From the NCBI GenBank assembly GCA_023409735.1, contig JAEYRB010000007.1, positions 62,001 through 126,000 on the forward strand: a DNA stretch of 64,000 nucleotides. The letters are read 5' to 3'. The notes beneath the pieces were generated by a model, which saw only the letters and a program-made list of their open reading frames with translations, was not told the origin of the DNA and ran no database searches. Source of the DNA: Bacillota bacterium (GTDB lineage: Bacteria > Bacillota > Clostridia > Acetivibrionales > DTU013). Positions 7,947-17,560 of this stretch are shown here, piece after piece (within the stretch, counting starts at the first letter, position 1; every line of letters starts with the position of its first letter). The translations under genes were made by a program, and so were the position numbers.

Positions 7947-8951
7947 TCAGTATTTAAATCTGGTAATACCAATTGTGAGATAGAAGCCTAAAGCATACAT
8001 ACCGCAAAATATCATAAGCAGCAGCTTTCCCACCAGGGTACCCATATAAAACGCCTCAATTTTAGGCGCAGACCTGATAAACAAATAAGCTACAATAATA
8101 ACGCCAAACATTACAAGGTATATGGTCATCCTATCCTTATAGGTTGAAATTCTACGCCTGTTATACTCTTCATCAATCTTATAAAACTGTTCCTCAAGAT
8201 TTGTCAGGAGTTTAATTATATCGCCTCTGTTTTTGATACTCTGCTTTACATTTATTATGAAATCTCCAAACTGAGGGTTATCTACCTTAAGCTGCAGCAT
8301 GTCCAGAGCATCTGAGGTATCCATACCTCTGTTAACTTGTACAACCATATCTCTGATAAATGTGTGCAGCGGTTCACCAATACCGGAATCCAGCGATTTT
8401 TCAAATGCATATATTATGTCTTCCTTAACTGAGCACCACCTGTTCAGTACAGAAATGTATTCAGAAAGCATTTTTCTGACAACATCTGCATTATATCTTG
8501 AAAGCAGGTCAAGGACGAATATCGGTATCAAAGAAACCACAGCGCTTATTAGCATGGATGACGGAATAAAACCAAGAATGCTGTTAATCGGCTTAAAGGA
8601 TATTATAAAGATAATAAACATTATTATAATAAGAACATGAGCATTCATAAATGGTACATAGTGCCTGATATTTGACTTCTCTATATACATTATCTCTATC
8701 TTCTCCAAAAGCTTCAGCTTCTTAAGCTTGGACAAGCGGGAAATATCCATCATTTTCAGCTTTTTATCATTGGAGGTCCAGTATTTCCTGAGCCACGAAG
8801 ACAGCTGCAGGATATCCTTTTTTATATCAAGTTTTCCGGTGATGGCTAATGCAAGTGCCACATTACAGATCACCAGCAATATGGAGTTAAGTATCAGCAG
8901 CACCGTTTTCACCCTTCCCTTCCGATCAACCTTACATTGATCTTTTCTCAT
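7947..8951 (-). CDS. tadB: TadB-like inner-membrane platform protein
   Basis: A 334-residue polytopic membrane protein with N-terminal membrane helix (about 15-40), two further helices (about 108-150) and two C-terminal ones (about 275-330), enclosing a GspF-like cytoplasmic domain that includes FEKSLDSGIGEPLHTFIRDM and VNRGMDTSDALDMLQ. This is the arrangement of TadB, the partner of TadC in the pilus platform. It lies between tadA and tadC with short spacers, so it is surely co-transcribed. The Shine-Dalgarno is weak. Confidence 0.75.
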   Translation of the reverse strand: MRKDQCKVDRKGRVKTVLLILNSILLVICNVALALAITGKLDIKKDILQLSSWLRKYWTSNDKKLKMMDISRLSKLKKLKLLEKIEIMYIEKSNIRHYVPFMNAHVLIIIMFIIFIISFKPINSILGFIPSSMLISAVVSLIPIFVLDLLSRYNADVVRKMLSEYISVLNRWCSVKEDIIYAFEKSLDSGIGEPLHTFIRDMVVQVNRGMDTSDALDMLQLKVDNPQFGDFIINVKQSIKNRGDIIKLLTNLEEQFYKIDEEYNRRRISTYKDRMTIYLVMFGVIIVAYLFIRSAPKIEAFYMGTLVGKLLLMIFCGMYALGFYLTIGITRFKY

Positions 8952-8984
8952 GTCTCTTGCGATTATTTAGTCTAACTCACAACC

Positions 8985-10187
8985 TTATACTAAACTCATC
9001 TGATCTGCTTCAGAAAACAGTCTTGTATACTCAAACCTGTCTTCAGCACTGTTAAAACCGCTTACCTTCAGAACATCCACAACTTTAAAATCCTTTAAAT
9101 ACAAAATATAGTTAATGCTTCTTCCCAATATAGTTTTTATAGTATTTTCACTTTCAGATATATTTGCTCCCTTGCTTAGGGTAAGAAGTCTCAAGAGTGC
9201 ATCCTCAGCACTTTCAGAATGAGTCGTGGCGATACTTCTGTGACCCGAATAAGCTGCCTTAACAAATTCCCATGCCTCATCTCCTGTTATCTCTCCTACA
9301 CAATAAGTATCTAGTGACATTGTTAGTCCATCTCTGACCAGGTCCTTTAATGTGACCGGCCTGCCGCCTTCATTTTGCTTCTTAAGCTTCTGCTCTATAC
9401 AGTAGGGCTTGTCCGGGAATATCTCTGCATCTGACTCTGCTATGAGAACTCTCTCCATCTCAGGTAATACATTCACAAATGCTCTGAGTAAGGTTGTCTT
9501 TCCGGCCGCTCCCTTTCCACAGAAAAGGATAGATGAATCGCTCTCAGCGAGCCTTTTTAGAAGAAGCACATGTTCGTCCTGCAGCATACCTAGCCTTTGC
9601 AGATCTTCAAGAGTATAACTATTTCTTCTATGTTTTCGTATACTGATTGCAGAGCCGGTAATATTCCTCGGTTTTATTGAAACGTTTATTCTAAGCCTGT
9701 ACTTTTCATCAGTTACCCTGCAGTGACTGTCGTTTTCATTTAGTATTCCGCCATTTCTTACGGCTACCAGCTTACAGTAGGTATCGAAAATTTTTTCACT
9801 GCCGAAATTTACAGGTATCTTACTCCGTACTCCATGCCTCTTTATAACAAACTGATTAAATCTAGTTCCATCTATGTCTGTAATATCATCCTCCTCAATA
9901 TACCTTTGAAGCTCACCATAACCAAACATGAAGTCAAATACCTTGCGTATCAGTTCATCTCTATAAACGCCACAGTGATACTTGTGAATATCTATATCCT
10001 TTATCACTGCTATTTCTAATGCAGATTTATCACTTCGGCCTCCTGCTACATCTGCCACTAGCTCCGGCCATTCCTTAAGTATGTCCTTGGTTATGTCTGA
10101 AACCACTATATTAGTCTCCGCTTCAACCTTTTCAGCTGGGTTACCTTCCTCATAAAAAAGCGTATGATGGGATTTTACAACCGGCAT
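8985..10187 (-). CDS. tadA: TadA/CpaF-type pilus assembly ATPase
   Basis: Cytoplasmic hexameric ATPase that powers Flp pilus assembly. The roughly 400-residue product has the CpaF N-terminal domain (YGELQRYIEEDDITDI), the Walker A motif GKGAAGKTTLL, an Asp/Glu-rich Walker B region (VLIAESDAEIF), the His box (GHRSIATTHSESAEDALLRL) and a C-terminal domain. Three consecutive ATGs follow GAGGAGG; the third (10187) has the best spacing and was chosen. It begins 13 nt after the kinase-TadZ stop. Other secretion ATPases of the GspE superfamily are less likely given the tadB/tadC neighbours. Confidence 0.9.
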   Translation of the reverse strand: MPVVKSHHTLFYEEGNPAEKVEAETNIVVSDITKDILKEWPELVADVAGGRSDKSALEIAVIKDIDIHKYHCGVYRDELIRKVFDFMFGYGELQRYIEEDDITDIDGTRFNQFVIKRHGVRSKIPVNFGSEKIFDTYCKLVAVRNGGILNENDSHCRVTDEKYRLRINVSIKPRNITGSAISIRKHRRNSYTLEDLQRLGMLQDEHVLLLKRLAESDSSILFCGKGAAGKTTLLRAFVNVLPEMERVLIAESDAEIFPDKPYCIEQKLKKQNEGGRPVTLKDLVRDGLTMSLDTYCVGEITGDEAWEFVKAAYSGHRSIATTHSESAEDALLRLLTLSKGANISESENTIKTILGRSINYILYLKDFKVVDVLKVSGFNSAEDRFEYTRLFSEADQMSLV

Positions 10188-10200
10188 CATCATTCCTCCT

Positions 10201-11892
10201 CTACCTTGCAGCAAGCTGCCTGATCATCTTAAGGTGTCCACCTGTGCCCCTAAGTTTGTGCATCAAGCCGAGATCAGACAATATTCCGATGCCCTTGAGT
10301 ACCCGATAATATTCGGCCAGCATTTCTTTTTCGATATGTAATACATAAGTATCCTTTTTGTTTCTGCATTCAGAACGTTTACGACTAAATGATATTCTTC
10401 CTATAAAATTTCCCTGTGTCGCCTCTACAGCTTCACTGGCAGAAATGTCATTTTCCCTGTCGTATTCAAAGAAAACGAATTTGGTCGCTGAAAGAGGCAG
10501 GTTTTGCTTCTCCTTCAAAAATGCTATATAAGAGTTAAATTCACGAAGCAACACTATATCACCCTTGATTGCTGCAATATTAATATCTGATCTAAGCAGT
10601 GCAGCAAGTGTAAAGGCATCGTATATAGATCTATTTACAAGAAGGATTGTTATATCAAATAGGCGGTAGCATTTATCTATAAGCTTTGGGACACTATCTT
10701 CGGTATAATATTCGTAATTGTCCAAGCGATAGCTACCTGTCAATATATGCAGATTCTTTAGCTCCTTACGTGAAACTGAAGATTGAAGCAGCAGCTCTTT
10801 AGTAAGAGAGGCTTTACCAATGGCGCTCATAACAATATCCAGTCCTGAATGACCAAGAATTTCAGTATGCATGTTTTTCGATGGATATTTTTTAACATTA
10901 AGGATAATGTCTGCCTTAGGTGCCAAAAGATCCAAGTCCGCCAGTAGCACCTCGCTATTTGTAAATTTTGCGATTAAATATGCAAGCTCGCACCCAAATT
11001 CAGCGTTATCCCAGATAGTTATCACTGCTTTTTTAACGCTCATTGCCCCTGTAAGTACAGGCGGATATTCTTTATTTATATTGCTTTCTGAACTATCTCC
11101 ATGCACATTAGCTGCCTCATAAAGAGGAGTTAATGCAGCAAGCAGCTCTGAAGCACTCTGGTAACGCTCCGATGGATTTTCTTTTGTGCATTTGATTATT
11201 ATTTGCTCAAATTCCGCTGAAAGCATTCTATCATAATATCCAACCGGCTTAAAACCATCCAACAATTCGGCAGGCTTCTTCCCTGTAACAAGATGATGCA
11301 GCGTAGCACCAAGGCTATATATGTCCGAAGCAGCACTTGTCTGTCCGGTGCCATATTGCTCCGGCGCCGCATAGCCACGTGTACCTATGTACACGGTGTC
11401 CGTATCTGATAAAGGTTTATATTCTCTCGCTATTCCAAAGTCGATAAGCTTAAGAGTGCCTCTTTCTGTAAGTATTATATTTGAGGGCTTAATATCTCTG
11501 TAGATTATAGGATTTGGTTTAAGCGTATGAAGGTAATCCAGGGCTCTACACAACTGAACTGCCCAGTCGATAGCAAGCTCTTCCTCAATTTTACCCTCGG
11601 CTTCAAGTTTTTTATCCAAAGCTATCCCATTAATATAATCTGATATTATAAACATCTTGTCTTCAGTTTCCAGGATATCGAACAATCTTGGAAGCGCAGG
11701 ATGCTCCAGTCTTTTCAGCAGGGTGGGTTCTGCAAGAAGATCAACTCCACTTGCTCCGTCTTTATTTATCTCCTTAATAGCCCAATAGGTATCTGTATTA
11801 ATATTTCTCGCAAGGTATACGGTACCCATTCCTCCACGGCCAAGTTCGCGCTCGATGATGTACCTGCCATCGAAAAAATCACCAATCTGCAT
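10201..11892 (-). CDS. Ser/Thr protein kinase fused to TadZ/CpaE-like domain
   Basis: A 563-residue two-domain protein at the head of the Tad operon. Residues 10-255 form a PknB-type kinase: glycine loop LGRGGMGTVYLA (18-29), Lys40 (AIKEI), catalytic loop YRDIKPSN (131-138, so Tyr replaces His of HRD), DFG 151-153 and APE 176-178; the key residues are present, so it should be active. No transmembrane helix or PASTA repeat follows. Residues about 286-560 look like the SIMIBI ATPase fold of TadZ/CpaE/MinD. They include VLLADLDLLAPKADIILN (about 315-332), but the P-loop region reads IWDNAEFGCE instead of KGGVGKT, so this half probably does not bind ATP normally. TadZ localises Tad machines to the pole; a kinase-controlled version is an inference. 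Confidence 0.8.
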   Translation of the reverse strand: MQIGDFFDGRYIIERELGRGGMGTVYLARNINTDTYWAIKEINKDGASGVDLLAEPTLLKRLEHPALPRLFDILETEDKMFIISDYINGIALDKKLEAEGKIEEELAIDWAVQLCRALDYLHTLKPNPIIYRDIKPSNIILTERGTLKLIDFGIAREYKPLSDTDTVYIGTRGYAAPEQYGTGQTSAASDIYSLGATLHHLVTGKKPAELLDGFKPVGYYDRMLSAEFEQIIIKCTKENPSERYQSASELLAALTPLYEAANVHGDSSESNINKEYPPVLTGAMSVKKAVITIWDNAEFGCELAYLIAKFTNSEVLLADLDLLAPKADIILNVKKYPSKNMHTEILGHSGLDIVMSAIGKASLTKELLLQSSVSRKELKNLHILTGSYRLDNYEYYTEDSVPKLIDKCYRLFDITILLVNRSIYDAFTLAALLRSDINIAAIKGDIVLLREFNSYIAFLKEKQNLPLSATKFVFFEYDRENDISASEAVEATQGNFIGRISFSRKRSECRNKKDTYVLHIEKEMLAEYYRVLKGIGILSDLGLMHKLRGTGGHLKMIRQLAAR

Positions 11893-12111
11893 TCTCGCAC
11901 CTCATTCAAAACAAAATACTAAATATTTGTATTATTTTTACCTTTTATGTCCCCCTCTGCGTTTTGTGTTTCCTATTATATCATTTTATTCCATAATTTA
12001 CCATACTTTTTTAAAAAATTTTCCCCTTCTTTTTTATTTGACTTTACTTATACAAATATTAGTGGAAAATCTCTTATATAGTCACTTTTTCAATTAACCT
12101 CAGACATTTTT
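11893..12111. other. Upstream region of the Tad operon
   Basis: A 219-nt AT-rich spacer between the radical SAM gene and the kinase-TadZ gene, both on the minus strand. It should hold the Tad operon promoter, but no pair of boxes stands out clearly. A C/T-rich tract follows the radical SAM stop in genomic order. Confidence 0.35.
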
Positions 12112-12999
12112 CTATTCCTGATTAAAATCAGGGATGTATTTTTCCGAGGCAGAGGTACGCCCTTGTACATATCCATTTAATCCAAGCTTCACAAATTTTT
12201 TTTCTACCTTTTCATACTCATATCTTGTCAAATGCCTATCGAGAACAGTATGTCCACAAGCCTTGTAGCAAGGAGTAAACTGGCTCATAAGGCTTACATA
12301 TATATCACCGGGCATATTCTTAGATAACCAGTTTAGTACACCCATAGTGTTATCAATATGCCCGGGAAGTACAAGATGACGTATTATAACACCACTTTTC
12401 ATTATACCGTCAGCGTCAAACTCAGGGCCACCGACTTGCCTGTACATTTCAGTTACAGCAGCTGAAGCTACATCAAAATAATCCTCAGCGCAGGAATAGC
12501 TCTTAGCAATATCAGACTTAATATATTTAAAGTCAGGAAGGTATATATCTATCATTCCCTCCAGCTTTCTAAGCTCATCTATGCTGTCATATCCGCCGGA
12601 ATTATATACTATCGGAATATCCAGCGGATGAGAGCTGAAGCTGCTGCTTTTTGCCATCTCTAATGCACTTCGGATCTGAGCTGTAAAATGTGATGGTGTA
12701 ACAAGGTTTATATTATGTGCACCCTTGTCTCTCAAAGAAAGAAATATCCCTGCAAGCTCCTCCTGTGTATATTCTCTGCCGAGCCCTTCATGGCTGATCT
12801 CATGATTTTGACAAAATATGCATTTGAGATTGCAGCCGGAAAAGAATACAGTGCCTGAGCCTCTACTTCCGCTTATGCACGGCTCCTCCCACATATGAAG
12901 ATATGCTTTGGCAACAACAACCGCTTCACCCATGCCGCAGAAGCCTTTACTAAGTTTTCTAACTGCACCGCACATTCTAGGGCAATTATTGCATCTCAT
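12112..12999 (-). CDS. Radical SAM protein, PflA-like (COG1313 type)
   Basis: A 295-residue radical SAM enzyme. The cluster motif C-x3-C-x2-C is Cys56, Cys60, Cys63 (GCNLKCIFCQN). A second Cys-rich N-terminus (CNNCPRMCG, plus Cys21) is typical of the COG1313 group of uncharacterised PflA-like proteins. LVTPSHFTAQI and VYNSGGYDS are also typical of that group. Members are often annotated as pyruvate-formate-lyase activating enzyme-like, but no glycyl radical enzyme lies nearby and the true substrate is unknown. The gene is divergent from the alpha/beta hydrolase gene and shares its 170-nt upstream region. Confidence 0.8.
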   Translation of the reverse strand: MRCNNCPRMCGAVRKLSKGFCGMGEAVVVAKAYLHMWEEPCISGSRGSGTVFFSGCNLKCIFCQNHEISHEGLGREYTQEELAGIFLSLRDKGAHNINLVTPSHFTAQIRSALEMAKSSSFSSHPLDIPIVYNSGGYDSIDELRKLEGMIDIYLPDFKYIKSDIAKSYSCAEDYFDVASAAVTEMYRQVGGPEFDADGIMKSGVIIRHLVLPGHIDNTMGVLNWLSKNMPGDIYVSLMSQFTPCYKACGHTVLDRHLTRYEYEKVEKKFVKLGLNGYVQGRTSASEKYIPDFNQE

Positions 13000-13041
13000 T
13001 TTTTGCCTCCTTCGACAAATTTACAGTAACATATTTAATAA

Positions 13042-13069
13042 TTGACATATCCTTTACAATAGATATAAA
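13042..13069 (+). promoter_or_regulatory. Sigma-A promoter for the alpha/beta hydrolase
   Basis: Perfect -35 TTGACA (13042-13047) and -10 TATAAA (13064-13069), spacing 16 nt. The leader to the ATG at 13173 is about 95 nt. Confidence 0.6.
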
Positions 13070-13172
13070 TAAAAATATAATAATGTTATTCAGTGGTCAA
13101 GTTATTATTTATGATAACGCAAGGCAGCTTAGGAAAAAACAATGCATTATCAATATCCTGGAGGCACAATTT

Positions 13173-14126
13173 ATGAGAATAAGCGGAGTTAGCTGCACTG
13201 TTAGGAAATCACATACCTCAAGGAATGTTGTATTAGTGGTAATCATACTACTCCTGCTTGCCATTCTCACAATTACTGTTCTTTCATCTTATAAAGGCTG
13301 GCTTCTTCTTCACCCCGTAAAGAAGCCCATAGAGACTTTTACGTCTAATATTGTACCTGAGTACAGAGATATAAGCTTTAAGGGCAGCGATACCTCTATT
13401 ATTCTCAGAGGCTGGCTTTTTCAGGCAAAAAACAGCGATCGGGCGGTAATAATGGTGCATTCATATGGCAGCAACAGACTTGAGTTCGGCGTTGAAACAG
13501 TTGATCTGATCAAGGGCTTTCTGAGCAAAGGTTATAATGTATTTACCTTTGATTTGCGCAACTCCGGGAATTCTGACGGTAAAGATACAACCTTTGGTTA
13601 TTATGAAAAGGATGATGTACTTGCAGCTATTAAGTACATGAATTCACAAGGATCAAAACACATAACGCTTGTGGGATTTTCTACAGGTGCTTCAGCAAGC
13701 ATATTGGCTGCCGCTGAAAACAACACTGTAGATGCAGTTATTGCAGACAGTCCATATTCCGATATGAAAGGATACTTTCAAGCGAATATAAATAAATGGT
13801 CAAATCTTCCTTCGTTTCCATTTAACAGAATAATTACACTGGCAACAGAACTGGCAGGCGATATAGATATGGACAAAGCAAGTCCAATAAACACCTTAAC
13901 TGCAGAAAATCCACCGCATTTGCTTTTGATACACAACAAAAGTGACAATATTATACCTGTGGAGGACAGCATAGAGCTATATCAGAAATATTCTGCACTC
14001 AATCCATCAGGCGCAGAATTCTGGATGACAGAAACAGAAGGACATGCCCGCAGCTACGAAAAAAACAAAGACAAATACATGGAAAGAGTATTTGCCTTTA
14101 TTGACAAGGTTTATTCACAAGAGTAA
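13173..14126 (+). CDS. Membrane-anchored alpha/beta hydrolase
   Basis: A 317-residue serine hydrolase of the YqkD/BAAT type (COG1073). A single N-terminal transmembrane helix (about 18-38) anchors the catalytic domain outside the membrane. The nucleophile elbow is GFSTGAS with Ser170, the acid is probably Asp258 (HNKSDNIIP) and the base His291 (TEGHARS). An early MVHSYGSN loop forms the oxyanion region. The start was taken at 13173, where GGAGG is 8 nt upstream; the frame is open for 30 more codons but those lack a ribosome site and would put a basic, non-conserved stretch before the anchor. The substrate is unknown. It stands alone on the plus strand between two minus-strand clusters. Confidence 0.85.
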   Translation: MRISGVSCTVRKSHTSRNVVLVVIILLLLAILTITVLSSYKGWLLLHPVKKPIETFTSNIVPEYRDISFKGSDTSIILRGWLFQAKNSDRAVIMVHSYGSNRLEFGVETVDLIKGFLSKGYNVFTFDLRNSGNSDGKDTTFGYYEKDDVLAAIKYMNSQGSKHITLVGFSTGASASILAAAENNTVDAVIADSPYSDMKGYFQANINKWSNLPSFPFNRIITLATELAGDIDMDKASPINTLTAENPPHLLLIHNKSDNIIPVEDSIELYQKYSALNPSGAEFWMTETEGHARSYEKNKDKYMERVFAFIDKVYSQE

Positions 14127-14256
14127 CTCATTATAATACAGAACAGCAGCCACTTGGTCTCAGCATCCTTGAGCGATGAGCATCGATTATTGTCTGATAC
14201 ATAGCAGTTCAATTAAGTCGTTAAGCTTTAAATCATAACCTCCCCACAGCGCCGTT

Positions 14257-14748
14257 CTACTTTTTCTTATCTATAAAATAGGACGGAACGCTCGTTTGAA
14301 TTGGTTTATATGCCAGATTAGCTCTTTTGTTCTGATTAATCTTCCTAATCTCTGCTCCAAAATGATTTAATAGATTATTGCTTTTTTCGCCATTAGCCTT
14401 CTCTAATACAACTATGCTGTTGACGATATCCATAACTTCTGCAGTTATACTTTTGAGTTTTCCGGCACCTTCCGCAGAACTGATATCAAGCTTTGTCATG
14501 TCCAGTTCACTCAGCTTTGATACACCCAAGGCAGACTTGAGTCTGGCAAAATATATTTCAAATTCACCATCAAGCTCAATAAGCTGATCGATTTTAAGCT
14601 GTTTTTCATCAATAAGATTTTTAAGTCTATCCAATGAATCCTCTGCAATTGTATCGGTCTGAGCTTTAGTTATGGCTAATATCTCCATAAGTATATTCTT
14701 CTTGGTTAACTGAAGCTCATTCAACCTGGAAAAATATTTTTCGGTCAT
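14257..14748 (-). CDS. FliT/FlgN-like flagellar export chaperone
   Basis: A 163-residue, largely helical protein, last gene of the flaG-fliD-fliS cluster and starting 4 nt after the fliS stop. It is rich in coiled-coil heptads (about 5-125) and lacks membrane segments. Position right after fliS and the helical hairpin character fit FliT, the chaperone for the filament cap FliD, or the related FlgN fold. Sequence similarity between these chaperones is weak, so the name is based on operon position. A GAGGAG site lies at the end of fliS. Confidence 0.6.
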   Translation of the reverse strand: MTEKYFSRLNELQLTKKNILMEILAITKAQTDTIAEDSLDRLKNLIDEKQLKIDQLIELDGEFEIYFARLKSALGVSKLSELDMTKLDISSAEGAGKLKSITAEVMDIVNSIVVLEKANGEKSNNLLNHFGAEIRKINQNKRANLAYKPIQTSVPSYFIDKKK

Positions 14749-14751
14749 TTC

Positions 14752-15156
14752 CTACTCCTCTTTGATAAGACGTGGCTGCTGTGGATGTTTTGCAAGTTTC
14801 ATTGCCTGAGCCCAGGTATCTCTTAACTCCTTTGATATTCCAAGAACTTCTTCAAGTATTTGCAGATCTTTCTTAACGTTGGCATCCACAAGCCTTCTGA
14901 AAATATATTCATATAACTGGTCAAGCCCTTCTGATACCTCATACTTCATATCTAGTGTTTTGCGAAAGTTTAGTATAATATTCTGTGCTTTAATAATTGA
15001 GTTTGATGCCTTTTCAATACTTTTGTCATTAATACTATATTGTGCTTGCATAATAAACTTCACCAATCCATTATACAACATTAATGTAAGTTCTTCAGGA
15101 GTTGATGTATAGATAGAATTTTGCTTATACTGGTCATATGCCTTATTTACTGCCAT
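14752..15156 (-). CDS. fliS: Flagellin chaperone FliS
   Basis: FliS binds the C-terminus of flagellin, preventing premature polymerisation and guiding it to the export gate. The 134-residue product starts MAVNKAYDQYKQNSIYTSTP, the family's N-terminal signature, followed by PEELTLMLYNGLVKFI and DQLYEYIFRRLVDAN, all characteristic. A GGAGG site lies 8 nt upstream. It follows fliD and precedes the FliT-like gene. Confidence 0.95.
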   Translation of the reverse strand: MAVNKAYDQYKQNSIYTSTPEELTLMLYNGLVKFIMQAQYSINDKSIEKASNSIIKAQNIILNFRKTLDMKYEVSEGLDQLYEYIFRRLVDANVKKDLQILEEVLGISKELRDTWAQAMKLAKHPQQPRLIKEE

Positions 15157-15199
15157 TAGTCATTCCTCCAAAAAGTTAATCTAAAGAGAGCTTTTCACA

Positions 15200-17110
15200 T
15201 CAGGATTGCCCGCTGAACATCGAGGTTATGTATGAACTTTGGGAATTCATTTGGTTAATATACGTTTCTAGGTTCGTAAACTTGGAATAGTAATATTGTT
15301 CTTTATTATTGAGCTTAGTGATCAGCTCCTTAATATCATCCTCATAATCGTCTATTTGATCAAACAATGTGTTTTCATACTGAGTTGTATCTCCCTCCAT
15401 GCCTGCTTTTTGAAGAAGTATACCTTTTCCGTTGGTTGTCCTGATGTAATCCTCAAGTATGTCTGATATCCTGTTACCAAGTCCCTCTGTACTGTATCGC
15501 TCTCTTCTCTGTGCAGTTGTAGTACACTCAGTATATGATAGATTTGATTTCTTTGTAAATAATTCAGCTACATTGTCAGGGTCTGATTGTATAGCTGCCT
15601 TCAGCTTGTTTTCGTCAATAATCAGCTTTCCTTTGTCGGTATATACACTTGTGGTAATCCCTATTGATGTTAGATCCTTGGATATACCGGTTATAGAGTC
15701 CGAAAGGGCCGTTCTCATACTATACAGCATTTCCTGGAGCATTGAATCATGACGAAGAAGTCCTGTTTTGGCTTTTTCCTCCCATTTTTTGACCTCATCC
15801 TCAGAAAGCTCCTCCTTCTGTTCATCAGTAAGAGGCGCAAAATCACGATCATATTTTTCACTGATAGTAGTGTTTATCTCATCTATAAGCTTGTTATAGT
15901 CGTCAACAAAAGCTTTTATGTTATTAAATACCGAATCTGTATCCGTTGTAAGTGAAACTGTTTCACTCTGGTTTACAGGATCAGTATGCGCCTTGTTCAA
16001 TGTATATATAGTATTGTTCACCGTAAATGAATTGGTACTTCTTGTAACAAGGACTCCGTCAATCATAGCTGAAGCGTCTTTGCCTTCTTCATAATTATTC
16101 ATATTAAGTCCAAAGGTATTGATAAAATCAATATCACCCTGTGTTGTACCAAAGACGATATTGCTTCCCGCACCGGTTTGCTTAGAAGTTAGCAGGAATC
16201 TGTCCGATGTTTCATCATATCTCATGTTTACGTTAGCTGTCTTATCTGAATTGATCGTATTCATCATACTTGATAAGGATGTATCAACACTGAAAGTAAA
16301 TTTTTTTGAATTGATAGTAAATGAAACATTACCATCTTCATCAAACTTAAGATCAGAGGCAAAACTACTTGCAAGATATCCGAGCGGCCTTGCCGTGTTA
16401 AGCCTGTTTGATGCCCCAATACCAAAGCCAAGAGATGTCAAGGCACCGCTTTGATCGGCATTCGACAGGGTTATCCTTCCTGCACCTCCTGTAGCTTCAA
16501 ATGACAGATTATCTGTACTCACATCAAAACTCACGGAGATCTTTCCTGCGCCGAAGGCTTTATCTACTAAATCCTGCAGGCCGGTGCCCTGCTTGTTAAC
16601 AATTTCATCCGTACCGGCAGTGTAATTATCAAGAACTATTTCCTTTGTCACTCCATCTAATGTTAGTGCAATTTTTTGTCCAGATAAGCTGAAATTTAAT
16701 ACTTTCCCCTGCAATGCATCGGTCACACCGGCAGTACCTTTGATCTTAGCTTCAGTTGCAAGGCTAATAACTGATACAGTATGTGAACCTACAGCTGAAT
16801 CTGCATTGCCGGATATAGTAACATAGCTGTCATTAGTAGAGGAACCCAAGAACTTCTTAAAGCTTGATTTTGAGGTAACATTACTAGCCATATTAGTAGT
16901 ATTAAAATAGGACGTCTTAAATTTATTAAGCTTACTGATTATGTCTCTATATTCCTCCTGTTTCCATTCAGCCAGCTGCTTTTTCTGATAAAGCTTATTA
17001 AGTGGGACCTTTTCAGCCCTCATTAGCTGTTCTACTATAGAGTCAGTATCCAGGCCGCTTGCAAGGCCTGATAACCTTGACATTGAAGTGCTTCTAATTC
17101 CTGTCATCAT
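15200..17110 (-). CDS. fliD: Flagellar filament cap protein FliD
   Basis: FliD (HAP2) caps the filament tip and helps flagellin fold into place. The 636-residue protein starts MMTGIRSTSMSRLSGLASGLDTDSIV, the FliD_N signature. It keeps the coiled-coil stretch around VEQLMRAEKVPLNKLYQKK and ends with the FliD_C coiled-coil region (LITKLNNKEQYYYSKFTNLE). The middle (about 130-420) is a variable exposed region. It begins 8 nt after flaG. Size is within the upper part of the family range. Confidence 0.95.
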   Translation of the reverse strand: MMTGIRSTSMSRLSGLASGLDTDSIVEQLMRAEKVPLNKLYQKKQLAEWKQEEYRDIISKLNKFKTSYFNTTNMASNVTSKSSFKKFLGSSTNDSYVTISGNADSAVGSHTVSVISLATEAKIKGTAGVTDALQGKVLNFSLSGQKIALTLDGVTKEIVLDNYTAGTDEIVNKQGTGLQDLVDKAFGAGKISVSFDVSTDNLSFEATGGAGRITLSNADQSGALTSLGFGIGASNRLNTARPLGYLASSFASDLKFDEDGNVSFTINSKKFTFSVDTSLSSMMNTINSDKTANVNMRYDETSDRFLLTSKQTGAGSNIVFGTTQGDIDFINTFGLNMNNYEEGKDASAMIDGVLVTRSTNSFTVNNTIYTLNKAHTDPVNQSETVSLTTDTDSVFNNIKAFVDDYNKLIDEINTTISEKYDRDFAPLTDEQKEELSEDEVKKWEEKAKTGLLRHDSMLQEMLYSMRTALSDSITGISKDLTSIGITTSVYTDKGKLIIDENKLKAAIQSDPDNVAELFTKKSNLSYTECTTTAQRRERYSTEGLGNRISDILEDYIRTTNGKGILLQKAGMEGDTTQYENTLFDQIDDYEDDIKELITKLNNKEQYYYSKFTNLETYINQMNSQSSYITSMFSGQS

Positions 17111-17117
17111 ATATCAT

Positions 17118-17522
17118 TCACCTTCTTTCATCAACTAGGATACCGGCCATTTCCCACATTTTGGCTACCATGTCCAATATTTTCTCCGGCGGTATCTCGC
17201 GTATAACTTCATCTGTTTGCGAATCAATAACCTTTATCATTATCTCTTTTGTTTCCTCATGTATTGAGTACTCGAATTTTCTGTTAGAAATGGATAAAGC
17301 ATCATTGGCACGCTCAATTGCATCAATGACGGCTTTGTCCGAAATTGACAGATTTTTCTTGTCAAATTCCGATTTCCTTATGTTATCACATGCAGTAGTA
17401 TTATCTGGCTTATAACCCGGTTTTTCAGTGAAGTTCTTAGCCTGGGTTGAGGTAATATCCTGGTTCACTGATCTTATTGCCTGCTGTCCTGTTTTAAGAG
17501 CATCCGTGCCCTCTATTCTCAT
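17118..17522 (-). CDS. flaG: FlaG family protein
   Basis: A 134-residue FlaG protein, which in other bacteria modulates filament length and sits next to fliD. The C-terminal half has the FlaG signature: FEYSIHEETKEIMIKVIDS and DEVIREIPPEKILDMVAKM. The start is the ATG at 17522, preceded by GGAGG with 6-7 nt spacing; the longer open frame to 17540 would place this site inside the gene. A sigma-28-like promoter lies upstream and fliD follows after 7 nt. Confidence 0.88.
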   Translation of the reverse strand: MRIEGTDALKTGQQAIRSVNQDITSTQAKNFTEKPGYKPDNTTACDNIRKSEFDKKNLSISDKAVIDAIERANDALSISNRKFEYSIHEETKEIMIKVIDSQTDEVIREIPPEKILDMVAKMWEMAGILVDERR

Positions 17523-17560
17523 AAAAGCACCTCCATCCATGAATTTTCCTATATAATAAA

